From Symbiodinium kawagutii (lineage: Eukaryota; Sar; Dinophyceae; Suessiales; Symbiodiniaceae): 64,000 bases of DNA. A program made the translations under genes and the position numbers. Positions 23,380 through 34,928 of this stretch are shown here, piece after piece. The stretch is taken from the NCBI GenBank assembly GCA_009767595.1, contig VSDK01028396.1, positions 583,383 to 647,382 on the forward strand, read 5' to 3'. Position 1 is the stretch's first letter. The number at the start of each line of letters is the position of its first letter. The notes beneath the pieces were generated by a model. It had not been told where the DNA came from. It worked only from the letters and a program-made list of their open reading frames with translations, and searched no databases.

Positions 23380-24050
23380 AGTTGCTGCGCACGTCTCGCA
23401 GGACTGGTTGGCCACGGTTGAATCATAGCCATAGTTTCAAATCAATTTATAATCATCTCCCACATCAACTGACACAGTAAAGAAATCTCTGTGTGTCTTT
23501 TCGTAAATATCCTTTGTAATCATCAACCCTAGTGCTATCCAAATGCAACAAGTCCTATGTCATGCAATTCAGATTCGGATTGGTTCTGATTTGGAAAGCC
23601 TTTGGCCATTACATGGTGAAAACTGATGAACTTTTGTTTGGATTCATGCTGAGCATGGTCCATGAACCCCACATGGACGCAAGGAAATCAAAGTAGATTC
23701 TCTTGTCGGTGTAACACGGTGACTCCTGGAGGTCATCAGCACTTTGGGGCTGGACTTTGCAATCAAAGATTGTAACCAACATTGATTTGTGAATGTGGGA
23801 CCATTGCTAAATAACCCCAAAACCCATGGAGTCCTGGGGTATGTAGCAAATCCCGAGTCATCAGAAACTATTAGCTGCACTGGCCAGGCGCCTGGACCCT
23901 CTGCTGTCGCCGGTTCTGCAGCGCTGCAGGCTGTTTTTGAATGTTTCAGAATTCCATTTGGTCAGCCTTTCCAACCTGTTCTTCGGGAAACCCACCATTG
24001 CAAGTCATCATAGGACATAATCATTTGTTTGGTTGTTAGTTTCTTGGATT
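23380..24050 (+). pseudogene. duplicated remnant of the fusion gene's last exon plus array
   Basis: At 23380-23427 a short frame (AVAAHVSQDWLATVES, then stop) mirrors the end of the fusion protein (AVAEPVPEDWFTSVE). Downstream sequence parallels that after 21601, including box copies near 23547 and 23845. The upstream SAP part is missing here, so this is a truncated tail duplicate. Confidence 0.55.
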
Positions 24051-24716
24051 CCATTCTAGCGCATCGACATGCTCACTCGAAGCCTCATGTTGAGCGGTCG
24101 TTTGTTGTTTTGAGTAGTAATGCTAAGTTATCCAGCCAAGGTATAAACTCCCAACGTGCCAGGCGCCATTGGAAGAGGCCGCAGCAGCAGCAGCAGCAGC
24201 AGCAGCATCGGCAGCGCCAGCTTGGTTATGCCATCGGTTTTCGGTTTTTTATTTGTCTTGTCTCTTTTGGTTGACCTTTTGATCCATGGTTTGGCCATTG
24301 CATTCTCAGAAACCATAGTTGCAACGCCAGGTAAGACTTTTAATCTTTAGTGAACATCACATGTACCCTGAATCAACGGTATCGAAGTATCATGTGTTTG
24401 ACAAGTCCTAAGTCAGCAGCAAACCAATGCCAATGGACCTTGCCAGGAATCGAACCCAGCCAAGGCCACAGCAACTGGGATCCTGGGATCCGTTTGATCT
24501 ATAACACGCACAAGCAAGCATGGATTCGTCCTCCATATTATTATCGGTCCTCAGGCTGAATGCTTTTCGAGAGCCCCCTAGAACCAATTATATATTATTG
24601 AGCTGGTATCGGCATATTAACAAAATAGTTCATTTACCCAGCATTAGTCAGTAATCATTAGGTCCTAGGTCATCAAGGTAGATGGTATGATATGCATGAA
24701 TGTGTTTACCGCGCAG
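24051..24716. repeat. box-led units and a CAG repeat, non-coding
   Basis: Boxes lie near 24119 (degenerate), 24400 and 24660. From about 24180 to 24208 there is a run of CAG triplets (GCAGCAGCAG and so on) in the place where other array units carry GCAGCAGCAG only once or twice, which suggests local slippage growth. Confidence 0.6.
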
Positions 24717-26342
24717 GACAATGGTATGATGGACAAGGCTGATCCTGCACTGGCCGCCGCCGAACCTTCATCCAGCACAGCAACATCTTCGAAGACAGCT
24801 GCTGAAGAGCCGGAGGCGGAAATGTGGTTGATCAGCTTTCTGAATGTCTACATGTGACCCGTTTGCCCCAGCATGTCCCAGAAATGTTGCGGCGTAGTCA
24901 TCTATGGAAACCATTGGCTGTATGATTAGCTTTTGTGGGTGGGAATCAATGATGATGACTGGGGAGTTGTTTGGCTTTGGGTCAGGTCATTCTGCAAAAG
25001 AAGTATCCATGCATCAAAGTGAATCGCAAATCTTGCAGCATCGATGTGCGCACATTCAAAAGAATCTTCCGGGTAAGTAAGACTCAATCGCTCGAAGATG
25101 TTGCCGGGCTCGCCAATGCGTACGTACTAGCTGCAAAGATCAGTGGGCTGAACTCAGCACTTTTTCCAGGAGACTTGGCAACAGGTATGCGTGATGTCTT
25201 AGCAATAGTTGTGTGTGTGATTGTTTTTGTGGTTTTCAAATGAATTAACAGCATAAACATTCAATACGGAGCTATATGACATGGGATTTGTAACCTCAGG
25301 AAGATATTGAGATATATGTCTAAGTTAGGCAGATGACATGGGAGTTGCCACCCTAGGGACGAATTGAAAGACATGTGCGACAAGTTCCTCCTGTCCAAGA
25401 AGGGCAAAATGATCGATATGAAGGAAAGCATTTTGCGAAAACGTCTTTCTACCAAAGCGGCTGAAGAATTTGCAAAATACATGCCGAAGGCTTCTGAACC
25501 AGCAGACAAACATACAGCATCAGAACAGCCAGGGCCAGCAGAACAGTTAGAACCAGCAGCGCTGCCAGAAACAGCACAGGAGCCAAAAACAGCAGAGGAG
25601 CCATCAGCACCAGAACAGCCAGAAACAGCAGCAGAGCAGCAAGCATCAGAACAACAAGTTGAAGCAGGTGAGGGTCAGAATGGGGCAGGCAACACTGGCT
25701 CTCAAATGGTGCTGTTTGGGAGGGAAACATTTTCGATGCCTTTCAAGGCTTCTGATGACAGAACTGGATTCTTCGACCAAATGGAAGACGAACCGCATGC
25801 TTATGCCTCTGTCCCCAATATTTCCTACATGGACTTGATTGAATCTGGTCCCTCGGGCATCATTCCAGTCGCAGGCATGGTCAAAATCATGCAGGGTCTT
25901 CAAGAAACGGATTGCGAGAATCCAATGGCGCTACTCTTGGCAGGCCTGGTGAGCCCAGCTCTGTTATGTCCGTTAAAAAAATAGAAACATGTACAAACTC
26001 CCATGTCATGTGCCCCTGATGTTTTTATTTTGATACCCCCAACTCAGGTTCCTCGGGTTGACGGTAAAGCCTACATGAATGGTGCCTGTGCCCGAATGTC
26101 AGGTGAACAGAAATGGCCTAAAAAGAAGATGACCAGAAAGATTGTCAAGCGGATCATCATGGGGCCAGCCACAGGCTTTTCTCCAGATACGCTATCTGGC
26201 GACCTACAGGATCACCCTGAGCTGACACTTTGGGGGGTAATGCAGCACAAGGACAACCCTGTTGACCCCATGGCTTTCCTGTCGCTGATCAACCCTGGAG
26301 ACAATTCAGAAGTACTTTCTGGCCGAATTCATCCCCTACAAG
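24717..26342 (+). CDS. unrecognised multi-exon protein with a Pro/Glu/Gln/Ala-rich stretch
   Basis: Inferred exons are 24717-24845, 24986-25184, 25357-25948 and 26048-26342. Exons 1-2 and 3-4 join in phase. The 2-3 junction does not join cleanly with the sites chosen, so a short exon may be missed between 25185 and 25356. Exon 1 may start at the ATG pair at 24726. Exon 2 reads VILQKKYPCIKVNRKSC and continues through LANAYVLAAKISGLNSALF. Exon 3 has a charged helical start, then about 50 residues rich in Pro, Glu, Gln and Ala, then DLIESGPSGIIPVAGMVK. Exon 4 contains KWPKKKMTRKIVKRI and ends IHPLQ at a strong GTAAG donor. No domain is recognised. Reverse boxes lie immediately before exons 2 and 3. 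Confidence 0.5.
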
Positions 26343-28182
26343 GTAAGAATCTGTGCCTCCCACAATCTTGGAGTGAACGCAGTCTGTTGGACTTTGGCTC
26401 TGAGGACATCAAGGCGCATAAATCTAGATCGTGCATCATGAATCATCAAGCCACAAATGGTATTTATAGCAGGCTTTGTTAGGGCGATCCAGTTGGAAGG
26501 GCAATGACCTGGGACTTGATGGAACCAAAGAAACTTGGGGAAATTTCGAATTTGATTTGCAATTTTTCACTTGCGCTGATCTCCAAAAAAATATTTTAAA
26601 ATTAAGGGGAGATCAAAAGTCTATATCCAGAGGAGGGCTCTTGGAGATATAGACTTCCATAGGGTCACAAACCTCCCCCACAAACCTTCCTTAGGAACAC
26701 CCTTTCTGTGCCTAAGACACCCCTTTTCCCAACATAAACCTATCATAAACTCCAACATGGACCCAACACATCCCATCATAAATGGGAGGAACATCCCATG
26801 TCATGTTCCTAAATCCCATCTCTTCCCAACATAAACCCACCATAAACCCAACATGGTCCCAACGTGTAAGGGGAGGGTACCAACATCCAGTCGACTTTGG
26901 CGCCCGTTATAAACATGAAGTGGGGCGTACTTCGTCAGAGCGCGCAGGGGGTGGGGAAGACCCAGGGCCGAAGGCCTGGACAGGGGGTGGAAGAAGTCCG
27001 CGTGGTCCAGGGAACCTAGATCTTCTCCTTGCGTCGCGGCGTCGCCCAGGACGTGGCACCATTCCATCTCTTCCCAGGGGGTGGATAACGAGGGGGGTAG
27101 GTGGGGGTAGGTGGGGACAGGACAGGAAGGAGGGGAGGAGAAGGAGGAGAAAAGGTGGGTTTATACATCTTAATGTGATTTAGTATACTTAGAATATCTT
27201 AAAATCATCATCATCATTATTATTATTACTATTATGTATCATTGTTATTTATGATCATTGATGTTTACCATTGTTATACTCATCAATTATGATCATTTTT
27301 CTTGATCATTCTTGATAAATATTATGAATATAGATTAACATAAACCCCAACATTTTCCCAATCTCTGTGCCTAACATGGGCCTTAGGGAAGACATGTGCC
27401 CAATATAAACCCATCATAACCCCAACATGTTCCCAACATGGACCTTCTCAAAAACCCATCATAAATGGGGGGAACATCCCATGTTATGTTCCTAACTCCC
27501 ATCTCTTCCCAACATTAACCCATCATAACCCCAACATTTCTCCAACAGATCCTCGCTGCAGGCGGAAGCCCAGCGCCAAATATAAACCCGTGGCCTCGTC
27601 CCAACATAGGGCCAGGACTTCACCTTGGACTACTTCCTGGGGGGTGGGTAACGAGGTGGCACTCGCTTTGTCCCTCAGGTGTCCCAAACCCAGGTGCACA
27701 GCATAGAGGCCATGGAAGCCCAGGACCGAAGGTGACGCGAGGAAGGAGGGGAGGAGAAGGAGGAGAAAAGGTGGGTTTATACATCTTAATATAGTTTATA
27801 ATCATTATTATTTTTGATCCTTTAGTCATCATCTGTTTACAATCTATTTATCTATTTGCTCTCTATTCTTAATAAATCAACATTTTGTATCTGATCATGG
27901 TGCCTAGTAAAGATGATCCTTAATAAACATCAATGACAATCCTTTGAGCTATTGGTCCAACATGTGATTTTTTAGTGGATATTTTTTGTTGCACTCTTGA
28001 CCCCCTTATAAACCCAAGATGGCCCACATGGATTCAATATACTCCCAGCAACTCCCATCGTAAATGAGAAAAACATCCTATCTTCTGTTCCTATGATGAT
28101 CTCGACTTGTGATGTTTACTCATGTCAGTATTGAGTACAAGTCCCGAGTCTTCAGCCCACTGCAACTGTCATCGCAAGGTGA
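26343..28182. repeat. intron-like region with a satellite of CAACATAAACCC words
   Basis: A reverse box near 26508 is followed by a 26.6-28.1 kb stretch made of ACCCATCATAAACCCCAACA, GGGAGGAACATCCCATGT and CTCCCATCTCTTCCC words in several diverged copies. Two larger direct repeats end alike: around 27064-27180 and 27640-27800 both carry GGAGGGGAGGAGAAGGAGG and then GTGGGTTTATACATCTTAAT. Short GC-rich patches (26900-27120, 27560-27740) belong to the repeat. No gene is supported. Confidence 0.65.
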
Positions 28183-28275
28183 GCGTGATCCTGAAGGGCA
28201 AGTTTGCGACCCTCACACAAGGTTTCAGATATTTACCAGACGATGCGAACCTTGTCCACATGCGTCCAAAGGAAT
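28183..28275 (+). CDS. candidate exon of about 30 codons
   Basis: After CATCGCAAG the sequence reads VSVILKGKFATLTQGFRYL and then PDDANLVHMRPKE before a stop. A forward box lies about 40 bp upstream. It could be the next exon of the gene ending at 26342, but the phase there would require a different frame, so the link is unproven. Confidence 0.3.
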
Positions 28276-28504
28276 GAAATTTTCCATTGTGCTGCGATCC
28301 TGATAGTTTGGATGTAACATGTTTGGGGACCAATCACCCTGGCATCACATGAGATAGGACTCAATGTATGTTTTTTTGATGTAAGATCTGCCAGTAACCG
28401 AAGAACTCTGTACTCTCCATTGGTACATTGGAACATTATGGTTCATCAGCACTGGGACTGATCCGGTGTTGTTCATCACCTAGGCACTTCTTCCTGCCAT
28501 ATTC

Positions 28505-28680
28505 ACTAAGGAAAGGTTGCAAAAGGAAACCCGAAGAGATTGAAGCTCTTGCGAGAGAAACTTCGACCTGCCAGCTGGAACGGGCCAATGCCCATGCACT
28601 TGAAGCTTTGGACAGTGCCAAAACGAAGCGCGCATCAGGCCCATGTTGGAAGCGAAAGTCGCTAACTTCAACCATTCCTT
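28505..28680 (+). CDS. candidate exon, Lys/Glu-rich
   Basis: An open frame reads KRKPEEIEALARETSTCQLE and continues to KTKRASGPCWKRKS, a charged helical composition like the adjacent transposase exons. Splice sites are unclear. It may be a 5' exon of the DDE gene or part of a separate transcript. Confidence 0.3.
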
Positions 28681-28868
28681 CAGCATTATGTTTATGCATG
28701 CTGCATTTATAGCAGCAATGTTAAAACATTGATAGCGTGTACGCAAGACATAGGAGTTGTTGGGTGACTGAAAGCAAGTTCTGTACAGAAGGGCGTGATC
28801 ATGTTGTGCTCAATGTTGTTCCATCTAGAATTGGGAAGGGTGACTTGGGACTTGCAGGTGACGAAAAG

Positions 28869-31800
28869 ATGTCCTCCTTGGAAGGTTTGGCTGTGAAGTC
28901 AATGTCCCAGCTGAAAGATGTTGAAGCGCACTACCGAATGGCCGAACAATTCTGCACAGCCTTGCCACTTCATCAAGAGATTATGACCAGCAAGCAATTG
29001 ACCCCTGATGAAGTTTGTGCGTTGACAAAACCAAAAGAAAGTTTCATCTCCGATGTCTTCATACCACTCGTCTTTGAAGAAGCAGCAAAGCAAACTGGCT
29101 CGGAACTGGGTGAAGGCATATCCGGCATCCTGATTATGAGGCATAGTTACTTCCAGCTGAAAGTTCTACAAGATACTGTTGAAGCCACTTCCAAGAAACA
29201 AGAGAAGGTGCAACGCAACTATGTTCATTTCAAAGCAACCATCCGAAGAATGCAGGGAGTCAAACGGAAAAGAGCGGAAAAGGTTTGCAAAAGGATCATG
29301 GAAGGGGAAGACCCAGTTGAGAAGGAAAGAAAATTAGCCAGAAGAAACCAGATCAACCGCAAGCGTAAGAGCATCTCCAAGATCAAGAAGGTTCGTTTGG
29401 AGGACAACCTGCCGGAGGCCCGACCTGTTTCCGGAGCCTTCCTTGCAAGTCCTATGTCACTGTTTCACAATACACAACCATTGCAACATCCAACGGAAAC
29501 AATGATGGATTACTCGCAGCCATTAGTCCCAGGTCATCAGCATTCAGTAACAATTCAATTCTAGATACATTGGTGTTCTTGATCAGGAACCATGCACAAA
29601 TCCCGTGTCATCTAAAGTAGTAGCATTTAAATATCAAGTCAATGACTATATAGTGTCAGACCACAATGCTCTGCGTTCAGGTGCCGAACACAACTCCACG
29701 ACTGAGCATCTATGACAAGCTGCAAATCTTAGACTATGCCAACAAATTGAAATCCGATTTCAAGCAGAAGCAAGAAGCACTCAGAAAGAAGACTAAGAAC
29801 AAGAAGAAAAAGGCTTACACAAGGGAATTCTGGAAGGGGCTGAACGTACAACGATCCTGTGAAATCAAATTCGGCGAAAAGCTAGGAAAGATCAAGGTTT
29901 GCCAAATGAAGAAACAGGCTGAAGAACAACAGTGGCGCCGCCTGCCTGAATATCAACAAAGGCGCATGTTTCAACTTCCAGATTCTATGAAAGTGTCCCT
30001 CGGACTTGAAGACAGTGTGAAAGGGTGGAAAGCATTGCCTCCTGAGAAGAGACAAAAGAGATTGGAGGATTTGCAAGAGCTTCCACGGTGGAACGTCCCG
30101 GCGAAAGTGTTGGAGGAACCCGGTTCTAAACCAAACGCACCACCAAAAAAGAAAAGGTTGCCTACCACATCAGGATTTCAAAACATTGATGTTTGGTTTA
30201 CCAAATGACTTAGGAGTTATCCCATTGAATCAGGCCCCAACAAAATGGGTGTAGGATTGGCAAGAAAGTTGAACAACCCTCGCTGGTGTCCAACACCTCT
30301 GCACACAAGTGCAACTGGCCACGCAGGAGCTTGAAGCCGCCATGGTTGAGTTCAGCATGGGAAAAAGTTTGGTCACGCAACGGCGTGACATTGTCATGCT
30401 CAGGCACTGTGCATCTCGCCATTTCTGCTGGTGGCTGCATCTTCGCTGTTGCGTGCAGTTGCCACGATGAGATAGGACTTATGGATATATCCTGATGGAT
30501 ACTGAAAAGTACTTCTGGTTACCAACATGTTGGAGGGAGACTAACAATCCTTACTGTAGTCACATAAGAAAGCATGCTGATATCGAAGGGGAGGCATACG
30601 TATAAAGAGATTTTTAGAACCAAAACCTCATTGTGCAATTTTACATATGAAAATTAATGTATTGTATCCGTGTGTCCTTTGCTTGACGATATCCAGCAAC
30701 TCGCTCCATGCCTAAGGCAGTGACTGCGAGAGCCATCGCCAAAGAATACAACAAAGGCCTCGAAGCAGCGAAACAATCCGTGCACGAGCACAACGAGCGA
30801 GTGAAAGCCGAATTGGTTGAGGCCGAGGTGGCGGCCAAATACATCAAGAAGGCTTTGCTTCCTGAGCCTACTCCTTGTCCAGAAAACTTAGACAAGAGGT
30901 TCGTGCGCAAATACCTGCAAGCGTTCAACTGGCGCCGTGTTGCGCGCAATACAGCTGGAAACTACCTGGACGCTTTTCTATGGTAGACATGATCCGATGA
31001 ACCATTTTTTTGGGGGACCACATAGGGACCTGATGAGACAGGACTTGCGTAGGTCTTCAAAAGGATTTTGGAATGAGAATTTGACAAACAAAATCGAAAC
31101 CAAGAAGGTATGAGGAAGTACATGCCTTCACCAATCTTTGATGACCTGGGATGCGTCAACTCACTTGCAATCTATCTCATAGAAAAAGCACGTGTTTGGA
31201 CACATCAGTTGTTTTGCGGATTCAGCTGAATTTATCTTGAACATACAATTTAGCGTATAGGACATTAAATCATCAATTTTCCTTCCGACTGTTCATTTTC
31301 TGACGTGCCGAGGAGTGGTCCGATCCGAGGCTCGAGAGCGCACGCCGAGAGGTCAACGCTGAAATCAATGAAAACGGGATTCACCCATTTCTGGTTCTCA
31401 ACATAGACCAGGTGTGGCGTCAAAGCTTGAGGTTCTCGAAAAAGTTGCTGATGAAAGGCCAGCGACGCACTTTGGTTGCATGAGCGAAATCAGGTCAAAC
31501 CTCCAAACTAGTCCTATCTAGCAAATCCACCTCGTATTCATTTCCCCAGTGTCATAGGAGTTGTTCCGAATTCTTGTTTTTTGATTCAAGTTACCATAGC
31601 CCATGACATAGGACTTGTGGGTATAAGAGGGGATGTTGATGATTGTTTTGAATTACAATGACTCTTGTCCATTACAATTGGTTGCTCAATCAGCACCACC
31701 AAGGAGGAAAGCAGCACGGGCACATAATCGCAAGAAGCGATCATTGGGTGGGGTGCCGCCAAAGCCTCACGGCCATAACGTCGACTTGGTCAGACGGCTC

Positions 31801-33810
31801 TCGCGGGCCCCTCGGATTATGCTATCCGAGTGGATCCCTGAAGCAGGCCGATGTGGATTCGTTCAATCACAGGTTCAAGGGGGAGGCATTTCTTTTCGAC
31901 AGTCGTGGGAAATCCCACTTCATGTGTGGTGATACATTCATCACATTATTGAAAGGGCTCATCACCGACGCCTATGCCATCAAGCGCCAGCAGCTGAACG
32001 AACCCCCAGACCGCAAGGGCCTCCTTTTAGCCGATGGGTGGACCGGCTACCACTGCTTCAAGTCGGGTATCAACCACGCCCGCGACGCGTGGAGCAAGTC
32101 TTCGCACGTCAAGCTCCCAAGCTTACAGGTGCGGGATTAGAATACATGTCGTGGGGCAATTATAAAACCATTTTTTCTATGTTTATATTTTTTACAGATA
32201 ATTGATATATAAATATATAGTTACATCAAGATTAATCATATGGTTTTCAGTTCTATATGGATGGATGTCCTGGGACTTGTGTCGTGATGCGGTTTGGGGC
32301 TGGGGTGTTCCTTTGAATCTTCACTGAGCTGGTTGATAGGATCATATCAGAACCCCCAACCGGTATCCATTGAAACCAACTTAAAAGCCCAGTCACATTG
32401 CGACACAGGCAGGCGGTTGGTCCGCCAACTGCCAACCGATTGATCAATGCCACCACATATTGAGAAGTAAGTTAGATGAGTTGGACGCCATCGATATGGC
32501 ATGCACAGCGGACTTGCGTTCTCGTCCAAGCTGCTTGCCTGATATAGATGCAGCATCAGATGTAATATTTTCATGCTCTTATTCTCCCATCTCCGAAAGT
32601 CCTGGGTCATCGTGCTTAGCTTTGAGAATGAACCTGAATCATCGACAAGTGTCAGTGTTATCATTGAAAGGCAACAACTGACCATTCCGCAGTTCCTATG
32701 TCATGTGTTTTCAGTTCCTATGCCTGTTAATTATTCTAAAAGGATGCTTGCTGCTGCCAGGGGGAAGGGTCACCCCCGAGAATCTATGAACCCAAAATGA
32801 AACAATTTAGCACATGACATGAGATTTGTCTCCCACTTATATCGAAGAAACGTTCCTGACATGAAACCCATCGAGTGTACAGCTTCGATAAGTTTCGCTT
32901 TTGTCATTTTTCAATCCTTTATGTTGGGGTATGTTGGGCTCATGTTGGGCCAATGGTGGGTTTTATTTTGGGAAAAGATGTAAAAAGAAGAATTTAGGCA
33001 CATGACATGGAATTTGTCTTCCACTTATATCGAAGAAACGTTCCTGAGATGAAGTTGATCGAGGGTACAGCTTCGAGGAGCTTCGTTTTGATCAATTTTT
33101 CTAGCATTTATTATGTTGGGATATGTTGATTATTTAACTTCAGCTTTTCTTGGTTTCATTTGTGGTTTTAAGATATATCCAAATTTAACCGAAACTGAAC
33201 CAGCATTGGATTAATAATTGCAAGAGTAATTGAAGTCCCCCTGATTTACTTTTGACAATTAGATCAGGGTCCGAGCCTGCCCACCCACTAGTGTACAGCA
33301 CATTCATTTTCAATTGGCCAAGGATGAACATAACCAATCATTTTGATGGACCTAAGTGTAAATTCATCCCCACAACTCCTGTGTCATCAGCGTTTGTTTC
33401 GGACAGCTTCTAAGGATTCTCCGACATGGCAGTGAAACCGAATGGACAGGTGCAAAGGGACAAGCCCTTTAACAAGTTCCTTCCAGAAAGGACTTTGCAA
33501 GCATGGCGCGCCATGCCAGGCACTCAGTTATATACAAGATATGTTGATCCTTGTCATTGGGTTACAAGATGTGGTATAAGCAATTAGAATTCGAAACCCG
33601 AGTTTCATTTTCCAGTTTCCATCCACTTGAGGCCGGCCAAGTGCTTCAAAGCAGCTTGGATTGCTTGCGGGTACTTTGACAGTTCGCATTTTCCAGACAA
33701 AGAGGAGATGAGCCAGGCGCAAGCCATTGAATCTCTTGACAGCACCGGAATGTTGAGGCAGCTTGGAATACCCTCAGACCATGCGGGGGGCTCCATTCGT
33801 GCAGACAGGC
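28869..33810 (+). CDS. pogo/CENP-B-like DDE endonuclease (transposase-like), multi-exon
   Basis: Phase-compatible exons are 28858-29444, 29681-30190, 30327-30447, 30697-30971, 31313-31474, 31694-32128 and 32388-32561. Probable further exons are about 33406-33519 and 33616-33810. From ATG 28869 this gives about 751 codons to 32561. The N-terminal part is basic and helical (ERKLARRNQINRKRKSISK). Residues from about 193 (RLSIYDKLQILDYANKLKS) look like a helix-turn-helix, followed by KKKKAYTREFWKG and a PPKKKR signal. Three acidic motifs follow: LVLNIDQVW (Asp about 526), GLLLADGWTGYH (Asp about 662) and SANCQPIDQCHH (Asp about 712), the last matching the QPLD motif of pogo/Tigger enzymes. The C-terminal part has AWIACGYFDSSHF. 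A GC donor (29445) coincides with a forward box. The third and fourth exon limits are least certain. Confidence 0.65.
32562..33405. repeat. intron with a box-led direct repeat
   Basis: Forward boxes lie near 32597 and 32690. Two copies of a segment of about 130 bp (32810-32940 and 33000-33130) each start CACATGACATG and share ACTTATATCGAAGAAACG and ATGTTGGG words. A further forward box lies near 33375. No gene is supported. Confidence 0.6.
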
Positions 33811-34064
33811 CAGATCAGAGTCTCGCAGGAAGAATGATTTTCATTGGCCGTTGCGAGCTTGCATGTTTCTGGAGAATTACATAATGATTGTTTTTTCATT
33901 CAATGATAGGGCAATCACAACTCCCTCCATGCACATGACTTGGGACTTTGGAAGCCATCTATTTTACCCTTATCACATTATACTTATTCTGCCAACATAT
34001 GTCGACGCTGTTCTTTGTTTTCTCATCCCCTGCATTGGCCCAATGACATGGGAGTTGTGTACAG
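33811..34064. other. intron-like stretch with two reverse boxes
   Basis: Reverse boxes lie near 33935 and 34042. The second is followed directly by TGTACAG, the acceptor of the next exon. No other feature is seen. Confidence 0.55.
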
Positions 34065-34545
34065 GTGGTACTGGTGCTTGAAGATGGACGATGGCAAAGT
34101 TGCTGCCCTCCCTTCAGCTATCGCAAACGAGGTCGAGAGGTTGATTTGCAGCCACAGGCGAGAGCGGAAAGTGTTGGTGGAAAAGCAGCCCTCCAATTGG
34201 CAGGCAAAGCTGGTGGACACCAACGCAAAGACCCTCAGCATTGTGTGGAGCAGAAAAACGTGCAGCTTAGCCAACCCAAGCTACATCAAGAATGCGACGA
34301 AGGTTGTCCATGGCCAACTGCAGTTCGTGCAAGGGTCTGGAAAAGGATACCAGCTTATCCATCTCAACTTCAAGCCTTCGTCCGATGATGCCAGTGGACC
34401 CGGAGTTTACTGGCTGTTTGCGGATGGCTTTCCTCCCAGGGCTGTGTGCTGCGTGAATTCCGCTGCAGAACGCAACGGTTTCGACCTTTTGCGTCAAGCA
34501 TACGCAGGCCGGACATGGTCAAAACAAATGGCCTGGGATTTCAAA
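34065..34545 (+). CDS. exon of an unrecognised protein with a WWE-like start
   Basis: The 481-nt exon begins after the reverse box and acceptor ATGGGAGTTGTGTACAG and ends at a GT donor after AWDFK. Its start, WYWCLKMDDGKVAALP, has the Trp-x-Trp ... Asp-Gly pattern of WWE domains, followed by NEVERLICSHRRERKVLV. A second half contains YQLIHLNFKPSS and GVYWLFADGF. The WWE call is weak. A different frame of 107 codons is also open here but has poorer composition. It may be the last part of the DDE gene or an independent gene. Confidence 0.5.
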
Positions 34546-34928
34546 GTTAGCAATCCCATTTGCTTTTTTCTTTTTTTCCTTTTGCAAATCCATCCTCCAT
34601 GAAATGCTCATCCATTCTCCATTCTGGAGGGCTCACATACTTCCAGTATTTGGTTTAATTATTTAGTTTTTTTGTTGATCCATAGAACTGTGTGTGGATG
34701 AGTCATAGGTGTTCCCGGGGCTGCGATGACACAGGAGTTGCGAAGCAACTATTAAAGTCTCCAATCATTGAAATTGACCATTCCACAGTGTTGCTGTTTT
34801 GTTTCCACTAGCTACGATGACTTGGGACTTGGTGATGCATAAACTACGGGTCCAAACAATTTACAATTTGCAGTTATATCCTTACATGATGACATGGGAG
34901 TTGTAAATACGAGCATGTAGGGTTGAAC
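34546..34928. other. intron-like stretch with three reverse boxes
   Basis: Reverse boxes lie near 34725, 34815 and 34887. The last is followed 16-17 nt later by GCATGTAG, immediately before the next coding start. No gene is seen. Confidence 0.55.

Noticed and set aside
26900..27120. GC-rich patch with an open frame of 133 codons
   Set aside because: The same words recur at 27560-27800, so it is part of the satellite.
31760..31790. Apparent one-base frameshift in the DDE gene, because a Lys/Arg-rich frame to the left seems to continue in another frame
   Set aside because: With donor 31475 and acceptor 31693 the exon is in phase and open in the frame that carries the conserved TSTWSDGSRGPLG and ADGWTGYH motifs, so no frameshift is needed.
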